Origin: an uncultured Collinsella sp.
GTDB lineage: Bacteria > Actinomycetota > Coriobacteriia > Coriobacteriales > Coriobacteriaceae
DNA length: 6,840 nucleotides
Assembly: GCA_900549555.1 (NCBI GenBank)
Contig: UROO01000098.1
Span: 1 to 6,840, forward strand
Reading direction: 5' to 3'
Part shown: positions 1 through 6,681 of the stretch, piece after piece
How positions within the stretch are numbered: position 1 is the stretch's first letter
How the letters are laid out: each line of letters opens with the position of its first letter
Program-made: the position numbers and the translations under genes
The notes under the pieces: generated by a model
What the model saw: the letters and a program-made list of their open reading frames with translations, nothing else
Told to the model about the DNA's origin: nothing
Databases searched by the model: none

Positions 1-48
1 CGAGATAGGAGTCCGTCTCGTGGGCTCGGAGATGTGTATAAGAGACAG
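1..48 (+). other. Illumina Nextera i7 adapter (sequencing artefact)
   Basis: This is not genomic DNA. Bases 1-6 (CGAGAT) match the end of the P7 primer. Bases 7-14 (AGGAGTCC) match a known 8-base Nextera i7 index (N705 as I recall it). Bases 15-48 match the full 34-base Nextera read-2 transposase adapter, ending with the 19-base Tn5 mosaic end at 30-48 (AGATGTGTATAAGAGACAG). The order primer-index-adapter is exactly that of a library molecule, so chance is not a reasonable explanation. Genomic sequence starts at about base 49. Any reading frame that starts inside this stretch is spurious. Confidence 0.98.
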
Positions 49-314
49 TTGTGGACGAGTCTCTGGGCGACCAGGTGCGCATCACCGTTATCGCTACGGG
101 CTTCTCCGACTCCAACGTCAACCGTCAGGACGAGCTCTTCGCTGCTCAGCAGTCCCAGAGCAAGGCCGCTGCTTCTGCCGAGCCGCAGCGCACCGCTCCG
201 GCTGCCAGCCCCGCTCAGGCTGCCCCGACTCGCAACGTCGGTGGTACCGAGCTGCCCAACTTTGGCAACGACCAGTTTGAGCTTCCCGACTTCCTCAAGC
301 GCGGCAGCTTCTAG
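49..314 (+). CDS. ftsZ: Cell division protein FtsZ, C-terminal fragment
   Basis: This is the last 87 or so codons of FtsZ, the tubulin-like GTPase that forms the division ring. The 5' part is missing because the contig starts here in adapter; the GTG at 51 is an internal Val codon, not a start. The fragment opens with the last strand of the FtsZ C-terminal domain (GDQVRITVIATGF, highly conserved in the family). It continues with a variable linker of about 50 residues rich in Ala, Gln, Ser and Pro. It ends with the conserved C-terminal peptide (FELPDFLKRGSF), the docking site for FtsA and SepF-type membrane anchors. A sepF-like gene lies at the other end of this window, which fits that partnership. 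An intrinsic terminator follows 24 nt after the stop, so ftsZ appears to end its own transcription unit. Identification is secure; only the fragment can be described. Confidence 0.95.
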
Positions 315-338
315 TTCGTTTTTCTCAACGACCTGCAT

Positions 339-370
339 GGGGTGCGTCCGATTGGGCGCACCCCTTTTTG
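339..370 (+). terminator. Intrinsic terminator after ftsZ
   Basis: GGGGTGCG (339-346) pairs perfectly with CGCACCCC (357-364). The inner bases TCC/GGG (347-349 with 354-356, one G-U pair) extend the stem to 11 bp and close a GATT tetraloop (350-353). A TTTTT run (365-369) follows directly, then more T-rich sequence. This is a textbook Rho-independent terminator 24 nt past the ftsZ stop. It separates ftsZ from the pgeF-pst genes. Confidence 0.92.
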
Positions 371-406
371 TTGTGTTTTGCCTTTGTAAACGAAAGCCTC
401 CAATCT

Positions 407-426
407 CCTTACGTTCCCCTTACGTT
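407..426 (+). repeat. 11-bp-period direct repeat upstream of pgeF (possible operator)
   Basis: CCTTACGTT occurs at 407-415 and again at 418-426, two identical 9-mers exactly 11 bp apart, about one helical turn. Two tandem half-sites on the same DNA face are the typical layout for a response regulator of the OmpR/PhoB family. Known PHO boxes in E. coli, Bacillus and Streptomyces also use 11-bp spaced direct repeats, but with different core sequences. The place is suggestive: in front of the first gene of a unit containing pstSCAB-phoU, and just upstream of a possible -10. The repeat is seen directly; its role as a phosphate operator is inference. Confidence 0.4.
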
Positions 427-445
427 TAGCCCCTACCGCTGCGGG

Positions 446-451
446 TATCCT
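446..451 (+). promoter_or_regulatory. Candidate -10 element for the pgeF-pst unit
   Basis: TATCCT matches the sigma-70 -10 consensus at four of six positions. No good -35 hexamer lies 16-18 bp upstream. Instead the second copy of the CCTTACGTT repeat (418-426) covers that region, as in activator-dependent promoters where the activator site replaces the -35. A promoter is expected somewhere here because a strong terminator lies just upstream. The exact element is uncertain. Confidence 0.3.
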
Positions 452-465
452 TTTGATGAAGTATG

Positions 466-501
466 GCAGCCGTGTGGCACGGACTGCTGCGGCGTCGCCG
501 C
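466..501 (+). other. Structured leader: two small hairpins upstream of pgeF
   Basis: Two adjacent stem-loops can be drawn in the presumed 5' untranslated region. The first pairs GCAGCCGTG (466-474) with CACGG-A-CTGC (478-487), nine base pairs with one bulged A and a TGG loop. The second pairs GCGGC (489-493) with GCCGC (497-501) around a GTC loop. GTATC (445-449) could also pair with GATAC (502-506) and close both. There is no T-run, so these are not terminators. In GC-rich DNA such stems arise readily by chance, so a regulatory function is unproven. Confidence 0.3.
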
Positions 502-529
502 GATACTTGTGTTATTAGGAGGCTTTAGT

Positions 530-1330
530 ATGGCAGCACGTGCGGACAGCGTTTCGCGTGTCGACCATGATGGAGTTACGTTGGTAGAGGGCGCGACGCA
601 CGATGTTCGCTTTGCTTTTACCGAACGCGCCGGCGGTGTTTCCGAAGATGCGTACTCCTCACTCAATCTGGGCTCGCATGTTGGCGATGACCCCTTTGCC
701 GTTCAAGAAAATCGTCGCCGCGCACTCGAGGCCTTGGGTGCCGCCGAGTGCGAGCACAACCTGCTTGTTCCCAATCAAGTACACGGTGACCATGTCGTGA
801 CGGTGACCTCGAACGGTGCTGATGATCTCGAGAACATTCGCGAGCAGATTGCCGAGGGCTGCGATGCCATCGTCTGCATGGCCCGTGAGGTACCCGTGAT
901 GCTCTGCTTTGCCGATTGCGTTCCCGTGGTGCTGGTGGCTCCCGGCGGCTTTGCCGTGGTGCACTCTGGCTGGAAGGGCACGATTGCGCGCATTTCCGCC
1001 AAGGCGTGCCAAGCGCTCTGCGAGGCGGCTGGCTGCAAGCCGGACGACATCTCTGCCTACATTGGGCCCCATATCCTGGGCGACGAGTACGAGGTGTCCC
1101 AAGAACTTATGGATCGCTTTGCCGCCGAGTTCGCGTGCATCGATGCCTCTGCTTCTCGTATGCTCGATCTTTCCGCCGCCATTCGCGAGGCGCTGATGGA
1201 CGCCGGCGTCGAGGCGAGCAGCATTGTGGACACCAAGCTTTCCACCGTTCGTCAGAACGACCGCTTTTATTCCTACCGCAACGAGGGCGGCACCTGTGGG
1301 CGCCATGCTGCGATCGGCGTGATGCTATGA
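530..1330 (+). CDS. pgeF: Laccase-domain protein PgeF/YlmD (YfiH family)
   Basis: The 266-residue product belongs to the YfiH/YlmD/LACC1 family (formerly 'multicopper polyphenol oxidase'), cytosolic enzymes reported to act in peptidoglycan-precursor editing in E. coli and as purine nucleoside enzymes in other members. The family's metal/catalytic triad is visible: H85 in NQVHG, C130 in FADCVP and H145 in VHSGWKG. The C-terminal YSYRNEGGTCGRHAAIGVML signature is also present, and length is normal. The ATG at 530 is chosen because a perfect AGGAGG (517-522) lies 7 nt upstream and the family homology begins just after it. An in-frame ATG at 368 would start inside the ftsZ terminator and is rejected. 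In Gram-positives this gene normally precedes ylmE and sepF; here pstS overlaps its stop codon instead. The family is secure; the substrate in this organism is not known. Confidence 0.9.
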   Translation: MAARADSVSRVDHDGVTLVEGATHDVRFAFTERAGGVSEDAYSSLNLGSHVGDDPFAVQENRRRALEALGAAECEHNLLVPNQVHGDHVVTVTSNGADDLENIREQIAEGCDAIVCMAREVPVMLCFADCVPVVLVAPGGFAVVHSGWKGTIARISAKACQALCEAAGCKPDDISAYIGPHILGDEYEVSQELMDRFAAEFACIDASASRMLDLSAAIREALMDAGVEASSIVDTKLSTVRQNDRFYSYRNEGGTCGRHAAIGVML

Positions 1331-2163
1331 GAAAGATCGCATCGGTCCTGAGTGCAGCAGTGCTCACGCTCACGCTGTGCGCCTGTTCCTCGGGATCTTC
1401 TGCCTCTTCCATTACCGTTGCCGGCTCTACGACGTGCCTTCCCATTGCCGAGATTGCCGCCGAGGGCTTTAAGGAAGAGGCCGGCACCGATGTGCTCGTC
1501 TCCGGCCTTGGCTCCTCTGCGGGTATCGAGGCCGTCAGCAACGGCACGGCCGACATCGCCAGCTCGTCTCGTGGCCTCAATGCCGACGAACAAGACCTTG
1601 GCCTGACCCCGATCGTAATCGCGCACGACGGCATCGCAGTCATCGTGAACGACGACAACCCGGTCGACAATCTCTCGACCGAGCAGCTCCGCGATATTTA
1701 CGCCGGCAAGATCACCAACTGGAAAGAAGTCGGCGGAGAGGACCTGAAGATTCAGGTCATCAACCGCGACGAGGCGTCCGGTACGCGCGAGGCCTTCCGT
1801 ACCATCGTGATGGACGGTACGTCGTTCGATCGCCGCTCGGCTGTTCTTTCGGGCACGGGCCAGGTACGCGATGTCGTGTCCCGCTCGCGTGGCGCCATTG
1901 GCTACATCTCGCTGGGTTTTGTCGAGAGCCTCAATGCCAAGACCTCGGTTAAGGCCGTTTCGGTCAACCATGTCGAGGCATCCGAGAAGACGGTCGCAAG
2001 TGGCGGCTATCCCATCTCGCGTGACCTTTACTTCTTTGTGAAGGGTACGCCTTCGCAGCAAGCGCAGGATTACATCGACTACGTGACGTCCGAAAAGATG
2101 GACAAGCAGATTCGCGAGGCGGGTTTTATTCCCGTCACCAACGACGGAAAGGGGAGTGAGTAG
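1327..2163 (+). CDS. pstS: Phosphate-binding lipoprotein PstS
   Basis: This 278-residue extracellular lipoprotein captures inorganic phosphate for the Pst ABC transporter. The N-terminus is a short lipoprotein signal: MRK, a hydrophobic stretch, then the lipobox LCAC with Cys20 as the lipidated residue. The mature protein starts almost directly in the phosphate-binding fold: AGST (32-35), DIASSSR (76-82), HDGIAV with D101, and NRDEASGTREAF. In that last motif R147, S151, G152 and T153 correspond to the ligand residues R135, S139, G140 and T141 of E. coli PstS. The ATG at 1327 overlaps the pgeF TGA (ATGA). No convincing Shine-Dalgarno lies in front of it, so translation is probably coupled to pgeF. 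The reading frame is open far upstream inside pgeF, but that part is a shadow. The protein is shorter than E. coli PstS (about 346 residues) but usual for Gram-positive forms. Confidence 0.95.
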   Translation: MRKIASVLSAAVLTLTLCACSSGSSASSITVAGSTTCLPIAEIAAEGFKEEAGTDVLVSGLGSSAGIEAVSNGTADIASSSRGLNADEQDLGLTPIVIAHDGIAVIVNDDNPVDNLSTEQLRDIYAGKITNWKEVGGEDLKIQVINRDEASGTREAFRTIVMDGTSFDRRSAVLSGTGQVRDVVSRSRGAIGYISLGFVESLNAKTSVKAVSVNHVEASEKTVASGGYPISRDLYFFVKGTPSQQAQDYIDYVTSEKMDKQIREAGFIPVTNDGKGSE

Positions 2164-2164
2164 C

Positions 2165-3088
2165 GTGGAAGCACAGGAAACCCCCCAGATTGAGCAGGAG
2201 GCTCAGGCGCCCAAAAAGCGTGAGTTGGCGTTGGTGTCGCGCAGCACCTATCTCAAAGAGAAGGCGCTGCAGTGGATCTTCTTTGCCTGTGCGTTCTTGG
2301 CGGTCGTCACCGTCATCCTGATTTTTGTCTTCACCACGTACTCGGCGCTGCCGGTCTTTACCGACATCGGCCTGGCGGACTTCTTTAGCTTTACGTGGGC
2401 GCCCTCCGAGGGTCACTACGGCATCATGTCGCTGCTGGCGGGCTCTGGTCTGGTGACGGTCGGTGCGCTTGCCATGGGCGTGCCCCTGGGTGTGGGCACG
2501 GCCGTGTATCTGGTCGAGATCGCCAGCAAGCGCGTGCGCAGGCTCATCAGTCCCGCCGTCGACCTGCTGGCGGGCATCCCCTCCATCATCTACGGTTTCT
2601 TTGGCATGGTCATCATCCGCCCGTTTATCGCGCAGCTGACCGGCGGTCTTGGCTTTGGTGCGCTGACGGCGTGGTTCGTGCTCGCCATCATGATCGTTCC
2701 CACCATCACGACGCTTACCATCGATGCCCTCAATTCCATCCCCATGGGCATTCGCGAGGCGTCCTATGCCATGGGTGCCACCAAGTGGCAGACCATCTAC
2801 AAGGTCGTGCTGCCTGCAGCCAAGCTGGGCATTGTCGATGCAATTGTCTTGGGTATGGGGCGTGCCATCGGTGAGACCATGGCCGTGCTGATGGTCGTGG
2901 GCAACGCCCCGGTCATTCCGGATAGCATCTCGAGCCCCATCTCGACGCTCACGAGCCAGATCGCGCTCGACATGAGTTATTCCTCGGGCCTGCACCGCTC
3001 GGCTCTGTTCGGCATGGGCGTTGTCCTGTTTATCATCTCCGCTGCACTGGTGGGTATCGTCCGCCTGATTTCCAAGAAGAGGGGGTAG
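2165..3088 (+). CDS. pstC: Phosphate ABC transporter permease PstC
   Basis: PstC is one of the two membrane subunits that form the phosphate channel. The roughly 307-residue product has a charged cytoplasmic N-terminus and six likely membrane segments, at about residues 36-58, 85-115, 125-150, 165-185, 218-245 and 280-300. The permease EAA loop that docks on PstB is clear (REASYAMGATKWQTIYKVVLP, about 197-217). It is followed by GRAIGET (232-238), a motif shared by PstC and PstA whose Arg and Glu are reported as important for transport. Start choice: GTG at 2165 lies 8 nt after GGGGAG (2151-2156) and 1 nt after the pstS stop. A GTG at 2156, three codons earlier, overlaps pstS and is the alternative. 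Either way the gene is tightly coupled to pstS. Function is secure; the exact start is not. Confidence 0.93.
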   Translation: MEAQETPQIEQEAQAPKKRELALVSRSTYLKEKALQWIFFACAFLAVVTVILIFVFTTYSALPVFTDIGLADFFSFTWAPSEGHYGIMSLLAGSGLVTVGALAMGVPLGVGTAVYLVEIASKRVRRLISPAVDLLAGIPSIIYGFFGMVIIRPFIAQLTGGLGFGALTAWFVLAIMIVPTITTLTIDALNSIPMGIREASYAMGATKWQTIYKVVLPAAKLGIVDAIVLGMGRAIGETMAVLMVVGNAPVIPDSISSPISTLTSQIALDMSYSSGLHRSALFGMGVVLFIISAALVGIVRLISKKRG

Positions 3089-3091
3089 GCT

Positions 3092-3997
3092 ATGTCCGAT
3101 TCCGTTGACACGACGGTCGATACGACCTCGTCGCGCGAGCGCATCAAGCGTGCCCTTTCCCATGGCAAGAAGGGCCGCATCAACAAGGATCTGTCCAACA
3201 AGATCATGCTCGGCGTGTTTCGCGCCGCGGCCTATATCACCACCCTGGTGTTGCTTGCCATCATCGCCTACGTGGTCATCAACGGCCTGCCACATATCTC
3301 GCTCGACTTTATCTTCGGCTGGCCGCAGGGCGTAAACGCCGAGGGTGGCATTTGGCCCACGATCGTCTCGACCGTCTACGTGACGGCGCTCGCCATGCTC
3401 ATCTGCACGCCGGTTGCCGTCTTGGCTGCGGTCTATCTGGCCGAATACGCCAAGCAGGGCAAGGTCGTCGACATCATTCGCTATGCTGCCGATGCCCTGG
3501 CCTCGGTGCCTTCCATCGTTATGGGCCTCTTTGGTTACGCCTTGTTTGTTGAGGCCATGGGCCTGGGTCTTTCGATGGTTTCGGCCGCCCTGGCGCTGGC
3601 GCTTCTGATGCTGCCCATCGTCATGCGCACCACCGAGGAGGCAATCCGCGCCGTTCCGCGCTATATCCGTTGGGGCGCATATGGCCTGGGCGCCACCAAG
3701 TGGCAGGTCGTCTCCAAGATCGTGCTTCCTTCTGCTTTTGGCCGCATTGCCACCGGCATCGTCCTCGCCATCGGTCGCGCCATCGGCGAGACCGCGGTGG
3801 TGCTCTACACCATGGGTCAGGCCATCAATCTGCCTATTTCGCCGCTTGATTCCGGTCGTCCCATGACCGTTCACCTCTATTTGCTTGCCAACGACGGCAT
3901 CAACATGAACGCAGCCTACGGCACCGCGCTTTTGCTGATGGCGATTATTCTGGCCTTCAACCTGTTTGCGCGTTATCTGTCGCGCAAGCGCCGTTAG
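3092..3997 (+). CDS. pstA: Phosphate ABC transporter permease PstA
   Basis: PstA is the second channel subunit, pairing with PstC. The 301-residue product has a long, charged, Ser/Thr- and Lys/Arg-rich cytoplasmic N-terminus (about 1-38). Six likely membrane segments follow, at about 41-63, 88-118, 135-155, 158-178, 215-240 and 275-295. The EAA loop (EEAIRAVPRYIRWGAYGLGATKW, about residues 182-204) contains the same GATKWQ core as PstC, and GRAIGET recurs at 228-234. The ATG at 3092 follows AGAGGGGG (3078-3085) by 6 nt and lies 3 nt after the pstC stop, so the two subunits are probably made in step. No defects are seen. Confidence 0.95.
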   Translation: MSDSVDTTVDTTSSRERIKRALSHGKKGRINKDLSNKIMLGVFRAAAYITTLVLLAIIAYVVINGLPHISLDFIFGWPQGVNAEGGIWPTIVSTVYVTALAMLICTPVAVLAAVYLAEYAKQGKVVDIIRYAADALASVPSIVMGLFGYALFVEAMGLGLSMVSAALALALLMLPIVMRTTEEAIRAVPRYIRWGAYGLGATKWQVVSKIVLPSAFGRIATGIVLAIGRAIGETAVVLYTMGQAINLPISPLDSGRPMTVHLYLLANDGINMNAAYGTALLLMAIILAFNLFARYLSRKRR

Positions 3998-4009
3998 TTA
4001 AGGAGTCCC

Positions 4010-4806
<797 letters not shown>

Positions 4807-4813
<7 letters not shown>

Positions 4814-4885
4814 TCGGTGCGACTAGTCCCAAGCCGATCGGACCTGGTCCGGTGCGTATTCACCGTGCGGGCGGCATGACCGCAC
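4807..4885 (+). other. Structured pstB-phoU spacer with several stem-loops
   Basis: The 92-nt gap between pstB and phoU can fold into three stems. GATCGG (4812-4817) pairs with CCGATC (4834-4839), enclosing the palindrome GACTAGTC (4821-4828). CGGTG (4850-4854) pairs with CACCG (4861-4865). GTGCGG (4865-4870) pairs with CCGCAC (4880-4885). None is followed by a T-run, so this is not an intrinsic terminator. It may be an mRNA processing or stability element that sets the phoU level apart from the transporter genes, or may have no function. The phoU ribosome binding site TTGGAG (4894-4899) lies outside the stems. Confidence 0.35.
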
Positions 4886-4905
4886 CCAACTGATTGGAGT
4901 GAACC

Positions 4906-5763
4906 ATGCGCAAACTGTTTTCCCGTCAGCTCATCGAGGCCCGTCACGAGATGCTGAGCATCTTCGAGGCCGTCGATCTGGCCCTTCACGACGCCGTGAA
5001 GGCCTATGTGACCGACGACCGCAAGCTCGCCACTAAGACCAAGAAGCGCACGCTTTCGATTGATGCTCGCTGCGCCAACTTGGAGGCCGTGTGCTACAAC
5101 CTGATCGCTACGCAGTCGCCGGTCGCCTCCGACTTCCGTTTGCTGCAGACGATCATCTACGTCGACTTTAACCTGCAGCGCATGACCGATAAGGTTCGCC
5201 AGATCTGCCGCGCCACGCGTCATATGGTCAAGGCCGATATCTCGCTGCCCCAGGAGCTTGTCGGTACGGTTGAGGCCGAGGCCGAAGCCGTTTACCAGGT
5301 GCTGGGTTCGTCGCTTTCCGCGCTCGTCACTAACGACATGTCCATCATCTGCAACCTGGCCGTCGAGGACGAGCCGGTGCATGCGGCGTACGAGAAGTTC
5401 TTCCGCGCCTTTAACCGCATGGACACGAGCGATTTTATGGACGACGACAGCAACTATGACGATCTGCGCCGCGCCATTATGGTCTCGCGCTACCTCGATC
5501 GTATTGCCTCGATTTCCATCGATGCCGCCTGCCGTCTGACCTTCCTTTTGACCGGCCAGCGTATGACTGCCGGCGATATCGCCCGTACGGACGAGGACGA
5601 GCTCGAGAGTATACGCGTGCCTTCGGGCGAGGGCGTCATTATGAGGCCCGCCGTGGATGCACACTTTGTTGCCAAGGTGCCCGCTAACGAGGTGAGCGAG
5701 GGACTTCGCTACCTGCTGGATCATCTTGAAGACGAGGATGATGGCGAGGACGACGAGGAGTAG
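4906..5763 (+). CDS. phoU: PhoU-family phosphate signalling protein with acidic C-terminal tail
   Basis: PhoU proteins are cytoplasmic all-helical regulators that link the Pst transporter to the phosphate two-component system and limit phosphate uptake. The 285-residue product carries two PhoU helical bundles, about 8-110 and 120-215, with the family's QSPVASDFR segment at 70-78 (compare QPTASDLR in E. coli). The two metal-binding motifs, normally ERIGD, are altered: QRMTD at 91-95 and DRIAS at 198-202, so acidic residues are missing in both. About 65 residues follow the second bundle, ending in LEDEDDGEDDEE, where 10 of the last 11 residues are acidic; E. coli PhoU ends at about 241. GGAG (4896-4899) lies 6 nt before the ATG. 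Placement behind pstB is classical. The family is secure; whether metal binding and the usual signalling remain is open. Confidence 0.92.
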   Translation: MRKLFSRQLIEARHEMLSIFEAVDLALHDAVKAYVTDDRKLATKTKKRTLSIDARCANLEAVCYNLIATQSPVASDFRLLQTIIYVDFNLQRMTDKVRQICRATRHMVKADISLPQELVGTVEAEAEAVYQVLGSSLSALVTNDMSIICNLAVEDEPVHAAYEKFFRAFNRMDTSDFMDDDSNYDDLRRAIMVSRYLDRIASISIDAACRLTFLLTGQRMTAGDIARTDEDELESIRVPSGEGVIMRPAVDAHFVAKVPANEVSEGLRYLLDHLEDEDDGEDDEE

Positions 5764-5801
5764 GGTAGACTCGTTCGTCAAAAGATTGTAAATACCTAAG
5801 G

Positions 5802-5835
5802 GAGCGCGGCCTTGCGGATGCGGGGCCGCGCTCTT
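5802..5835 (+). terminator. GC-rich stem-loop after phoU, possible terminator
   Basis: GAGCGCGGCC (5802-5811) pairs perfectly over 10 bp with GGCCGCGCTC (5824-5833); two G-U pairs and one G-C pair can extend it inward to a 6-nt loop. The stem is very stable and sits 39 nt after the phoU stop, but only TCTTG follows, so the U-tract is weak. It could be an inefficient intrinsic terminator, a Rho-assisted end, or a 3' stabilising hairpin. The rest of the 120-nt phoU-yggS gap holds the A/T-rich stretch 5780-5797 and the yggS ribosome binding site. I see no convincing promoter there. Confidence 0.6.
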
Positions 5836-5869
5836 GCGCTAGCATGGGACTACTTGTTGTGCTGTTAGC

Positions 5870-5874
5870 GGAGG
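5870..5874 (+). promoter_or_regulatory. Ribosome binding site that fixes the yggS start
   Basis: GGAGG lies 9 nt before the ATG at 5884 but only 3 nt before the in-frame TTG at 5878. The spacing favours ATG 5884 as the true start, shortening the longest reading by two residues. Confidence 0.75.
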
Positions 5875-5883
5875 CGATTGGCA

Positions 5884-6621
5884 ATGGATAACTATTTGGA
5901 TGTAATGCGCGCTCGCCGCGAGCAGATACTCGAGCGTTTCTATGCCGCGCTCGACCGCGCCGGGAGGCCCCGCGATGCCGCGCGTTTGATTGCCGTGTCA
6001 AAGACCGTCGGCGTCGATGAGACCATCGTGGCCATCCAGGTGGGATACCGCCATTTTGCCGAGAACCGCCCGCAAGAGCTCGTCCGCAAACTCGCAGGTC
6101 TGGCGGAGCATCCGGAGCTGCCCGAGGTGCGCTTCGATATGATTGGCAACCTTCAGACCAACAAGATTAACGCGGTGCTGGGCTCGGCCGAGCTGATTCA
6201 TTCGGTTGGTTCGCTTCATCTGGCGCAGGCGATCTCGAGCCGTGCCATTCGCAAGATCGAAGCGGGCGAGCTTTCTGCTCCCCAACAGGTGCTGATCGAG
6301 GTTAACGTAAGCGGCGAGGAGTCAAAGGGCGGCTTTTCGCCCGATGAGATTCGTGGTGCTGCCGGCGAGCTTGCGGAACTTGAGGGAATTTGTGTGCAGG
6401 GCCTTATGACTATGGCCCCTCGGGGGAACAAAGATGTGGCACGTCGCACCTTTGCCGGGCTGCGAGAGCTGAGGGATGAGCTTGAGGCGGCGCATCCCGA
6501 TCTGAGGCTGCCCGAGCTCTCTTGCGGCATGAGCGAGGACTTTGAGCCCGCCCTTGAGGAGGGCTCTACGCTCGTTCGCCTGGGCAGGGTAGTATTTAGC
6601 CCGGAGTTTGCAGTAAAATAG
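5884..6621 (+). CDS. yggS: YggS/YlmE-family pyridoxal phosphate homeostasis protein
   Basis: The product is a PLP-binding protein of the PLPBP/YggS/YlmE/PipY family. Members hold pyridoxal 5'-phosphate on a single-domain TIM-barrel like the N-terminal half of alanine racemase, show no known catalytic activity and help balance vitamin B6 and amino-acid pools. In the 245 residues the PLP lysine is K40 (LIAVSK). FAENRPQE (58-65), MIGNLQTNK (86-94), GLMTMAP (174-180) and LSCGMSEDFEPALEEGSTLVR (212-232) are the other family signatures. The last motif continues as RLGRVVFS where most members have RIGTxxFG, a small deviation close to the phosphate-binding loop. In Gram-positives this gene (ylmE) commonly sits between ylmD and sepF. 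Here sepF still follows, but the ylmD homologue (pgeF) is separated by the pst-phoU block. Called ylmE in Bacillus. Confidence 0.92.
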   Translation: MDNYLDVMRARREQILERFYAALDRAGRPRDAARLIAVSKTVGVDETIVAIQVGYRHFAENRPQELVRKLAGLAEHPELPEVRFDMIGNLQTNKINAVLGSAELIHSVGSLHLAQAISSRAIRKIEAGELSAPQQVLIEVNVSGEESKGGFSPDEIRGAAGELAELEGICVQGLMTMAPRGNKDVARRTFAGLRELRDELEAAHPDLRLPELSCGMSEDFEPALEEGSTLVRLGRVVFSPEFAVK

Positions 6622-6635
6622 GGCTCTGAAGTGCG

Positions 6636-6668
6636 CACTGGTTTACAGGGCGCCTGCACTAAACCGTG
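6636..6668 (+). other. Imperfect hairpin between yggS and sepF
   Basis: GGTTTA (6640-6645) pairs with TAAACC (6660-6665). Inside it CAGG (6646-6649) pairs with CCTG (6653-6656) around a GCG loop, leaving CAC (6657-6659) bulged. Outside it CAC (6636-6638) pairs with GTG (6666-6668) across a bulged T. That gives 13 pairs in one arm, ending 2 nt before the AGGA ribosome binding site (6671-6674) of sepF. There is no T-run, so it is not a terminator. It could influence sepF translation or mRNA processing; function is inferred only from position. Confidence 0.35.
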
Positions 6669-6681
6669 AGAGGACACAACC

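Noticed and set aside
30..48. Tn5 mosaic end as evidence of a natural transposon
   Set aside because: The flanking P7 primer and index sequence show it comes from Nextera library preparation.
20..429. Short open frames starting inside the first 50 bases on the + strand
   Set aside because: Their start codons lie in the sequencing adapter, and their frames disagree with the conserved FtsZ C-terminus.
368..529. Possible 54-residue N-terminal extension of PgeF from the ATG at 368
   Set aside because: It would start inside the ftsZ terminator T-run, has no ribosome binding site and no family similarity. AGGAGG in front of the ATG at 530 decides the start.
461..537. Repeated GTATGGCAGC at 461-470 and 528-537
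   Set aside because: A 10-base repeat around the pgeF start. The upstream copy includes an ATG but has no ribosome binding site and no useful frame, so it is most likely chance.
916..1326. Upstream open extension of the pstS frame within pgeF
   Set aside because: Out of frame with pgeF. The lipoprotein signal peptide that starts at the ATG at 1327 must be N-terminal.
2135..3874. 579-codon open frame on the minus strand across pstC and pstA
   Set aside because: It is antisense to two clear permease genes. Its translation is rich in His, Arg, Asp, Gly and Gln, as expected for the complement of GC-rich codons, with no recognisable domain and no ribosome binding site.
6614..6619. TAAAAT as a -10 promoter element for sepF
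   Set aside because: It matches five of six consensus bases but overlaps the yggS stop region and has no -35 partner or extended -10 at the right spacing.
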